Source: Paracoccaceae bacterium (lineage in GTDB: Bacteria; Pseudomonadota; Alphaproteobacteria; Rhodobacterales; Rhodobacteraceae). Taken from it: a stretch of 6,452 nucleotides of DNA. A program made the position numbers and the translations under genes. Below, piece after piece: positions 6,257 to 6,452 of the stretch. The notes beneath the pieces were generated by a model, which was not told the origin of the DNA, did no database searches, and saw nothing but the letters and a program-made list of their open reading frames with translations. The stretch covers positions 8,426 to 14,877 of the forward strand of contig JABSSB010000068.1 of assembly GCA_013214715.1 (NCBI GenBank), read 5' to 3'. The first letter of the stretch is position 1, and every line of letters begins with the position of its first letter.

Positions 6257-6452
6257 ATGGCCAATGACCCATCGGTAGAACAGGACCAGAGCAACGCAGC
6301 TGCGCGCCGCGCAAAAGGAGAGTTCGTGCGTGGCGTCAGCGGGTTTCACCACGCGATCGGAGACCCCGATTTCCCGGTGGAGCCGGGCCGCTATCACCTG
6401 GTCGTTGCGCTGAACTGCCCCTGGTGCCATCGTGTGACGCTGACGCGGAATG
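6257..6452 (+). CDS. Glutathione S-transferase, probably Xi class (glutathionyl-hydroquinone reductase), N-terminal part
   Basis: Sixty-five codons are present before the window ends; the full protein is expected to be about 310-330 residues. The N-terminus has a polar leader (about 1-20), then GEFVRGVSGFHHAI, then EPGRYHLVVALNCPWCHRVTLTRN at 42-65. Arg-Tyr-His-Leu followed closely by Cys-Pro-Trp is the pattern of the Xi-class thioredoxin-like domain, in which the first Cys (here Cys54) attacks glutathionyl-hydroquinones and releases hydroquinone in the cytoplasm. Many members read CPWAH; here it is CPWCH, adding a second Cys at 57 that makes a CxxC. The gene has its own strong ribosome site and is divergent from the lrp remnant, so it is probably transcribed separately. 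Class assignment rests on the N-terminus only; another thioredoxin-fold GST remains possible. Confidence 0.8.
   Translation, partial: MANDPSVEQDQSNAAARRAKGEFVRGVSGFHHAIGDPDFPVEPGRYHLVVALNCPWCHRVTLTRN

Noticed and set aside
1..6452. CRISPR arrays, tRNA or rRNA genes, insertion sequences, toxin-antitoxin or defence genes
   Set aside because: I looked for regularly spaced repeats, terminal inverted repeats with transposase-like frames, cloverleaf segments and short paired genes and found none.

Overview
The window looks like a chromosomal segment of a GC-rich alphaproteobacterium, most likely of the Rhodobacteraceae/Roseobacter group. I infer this from the codon bias, the protein sequences, and the linkage of xdhC to a BMP-type ABC transporter. 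No tool was run, so family assignments rest on motifs and gene context.

Layout. (1) Positions 1-222 (+) hold the C-terminal end of XdhC, the accessory protein that supplies molybdenum cofactor to xanthine dehydrogenase. (2) Positions 219-4868 (+) hold a complete four-gene ABC importer of the BMP/NupNOPQ (purine nucleoside/nucleobase) class: a duplicated ATPase, two permeases and a periplasmic binding protein. The genes are tightly packed: a 4-bp overlap, a 12-bp gap, a 1-bp overlap and a 40-bp gap. They look like one transcriptional unit continuing from xdhC and ending at a strong intrinsic terminator (4888-4916). (3) Positions 4921-5033 hold a gene-free, very GC-rich stretch with several hairpins, possibly a dispersed palindromic repeat. 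(4) Positions 5034-6074 (-) hold a two-gene unit, an Lrp/AsnC regulator followed by a LysE-family exporter, overlapping by 8 bp. Both are broken: the regulator has one single-base deletion and one in-frame TAG, and the exporter has three single-base deletions. (5) Positions 6075-6256 are an intergenic region with AT-rich sequence and a small palindrome. (6) Positions 6257-6452 (+) hold the first 65 codons of a glutathione S-transferase that looks like the Xi class (glutathionyl-hydroquinone reductase), cut by the window end.

How the genes work together. The importer should bring a purine compound into the cytoplasm, where xanthine dehydrogenase, matured by XdhC, would oxidise it for use as a carbon or nitrogen source. 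The regulator-exporter pair would once have controlled and carried out export of an amino acid or similar compound. As written in this sequence, neither can be made at full length.

I see no previously undescribed system here. The most informative anomaly is the cluster of lesions in the lrp-lysE pair. All the lysE lesions fit loss of one base from a short G/C run, so base-calling error must be weighed against true gene decay.
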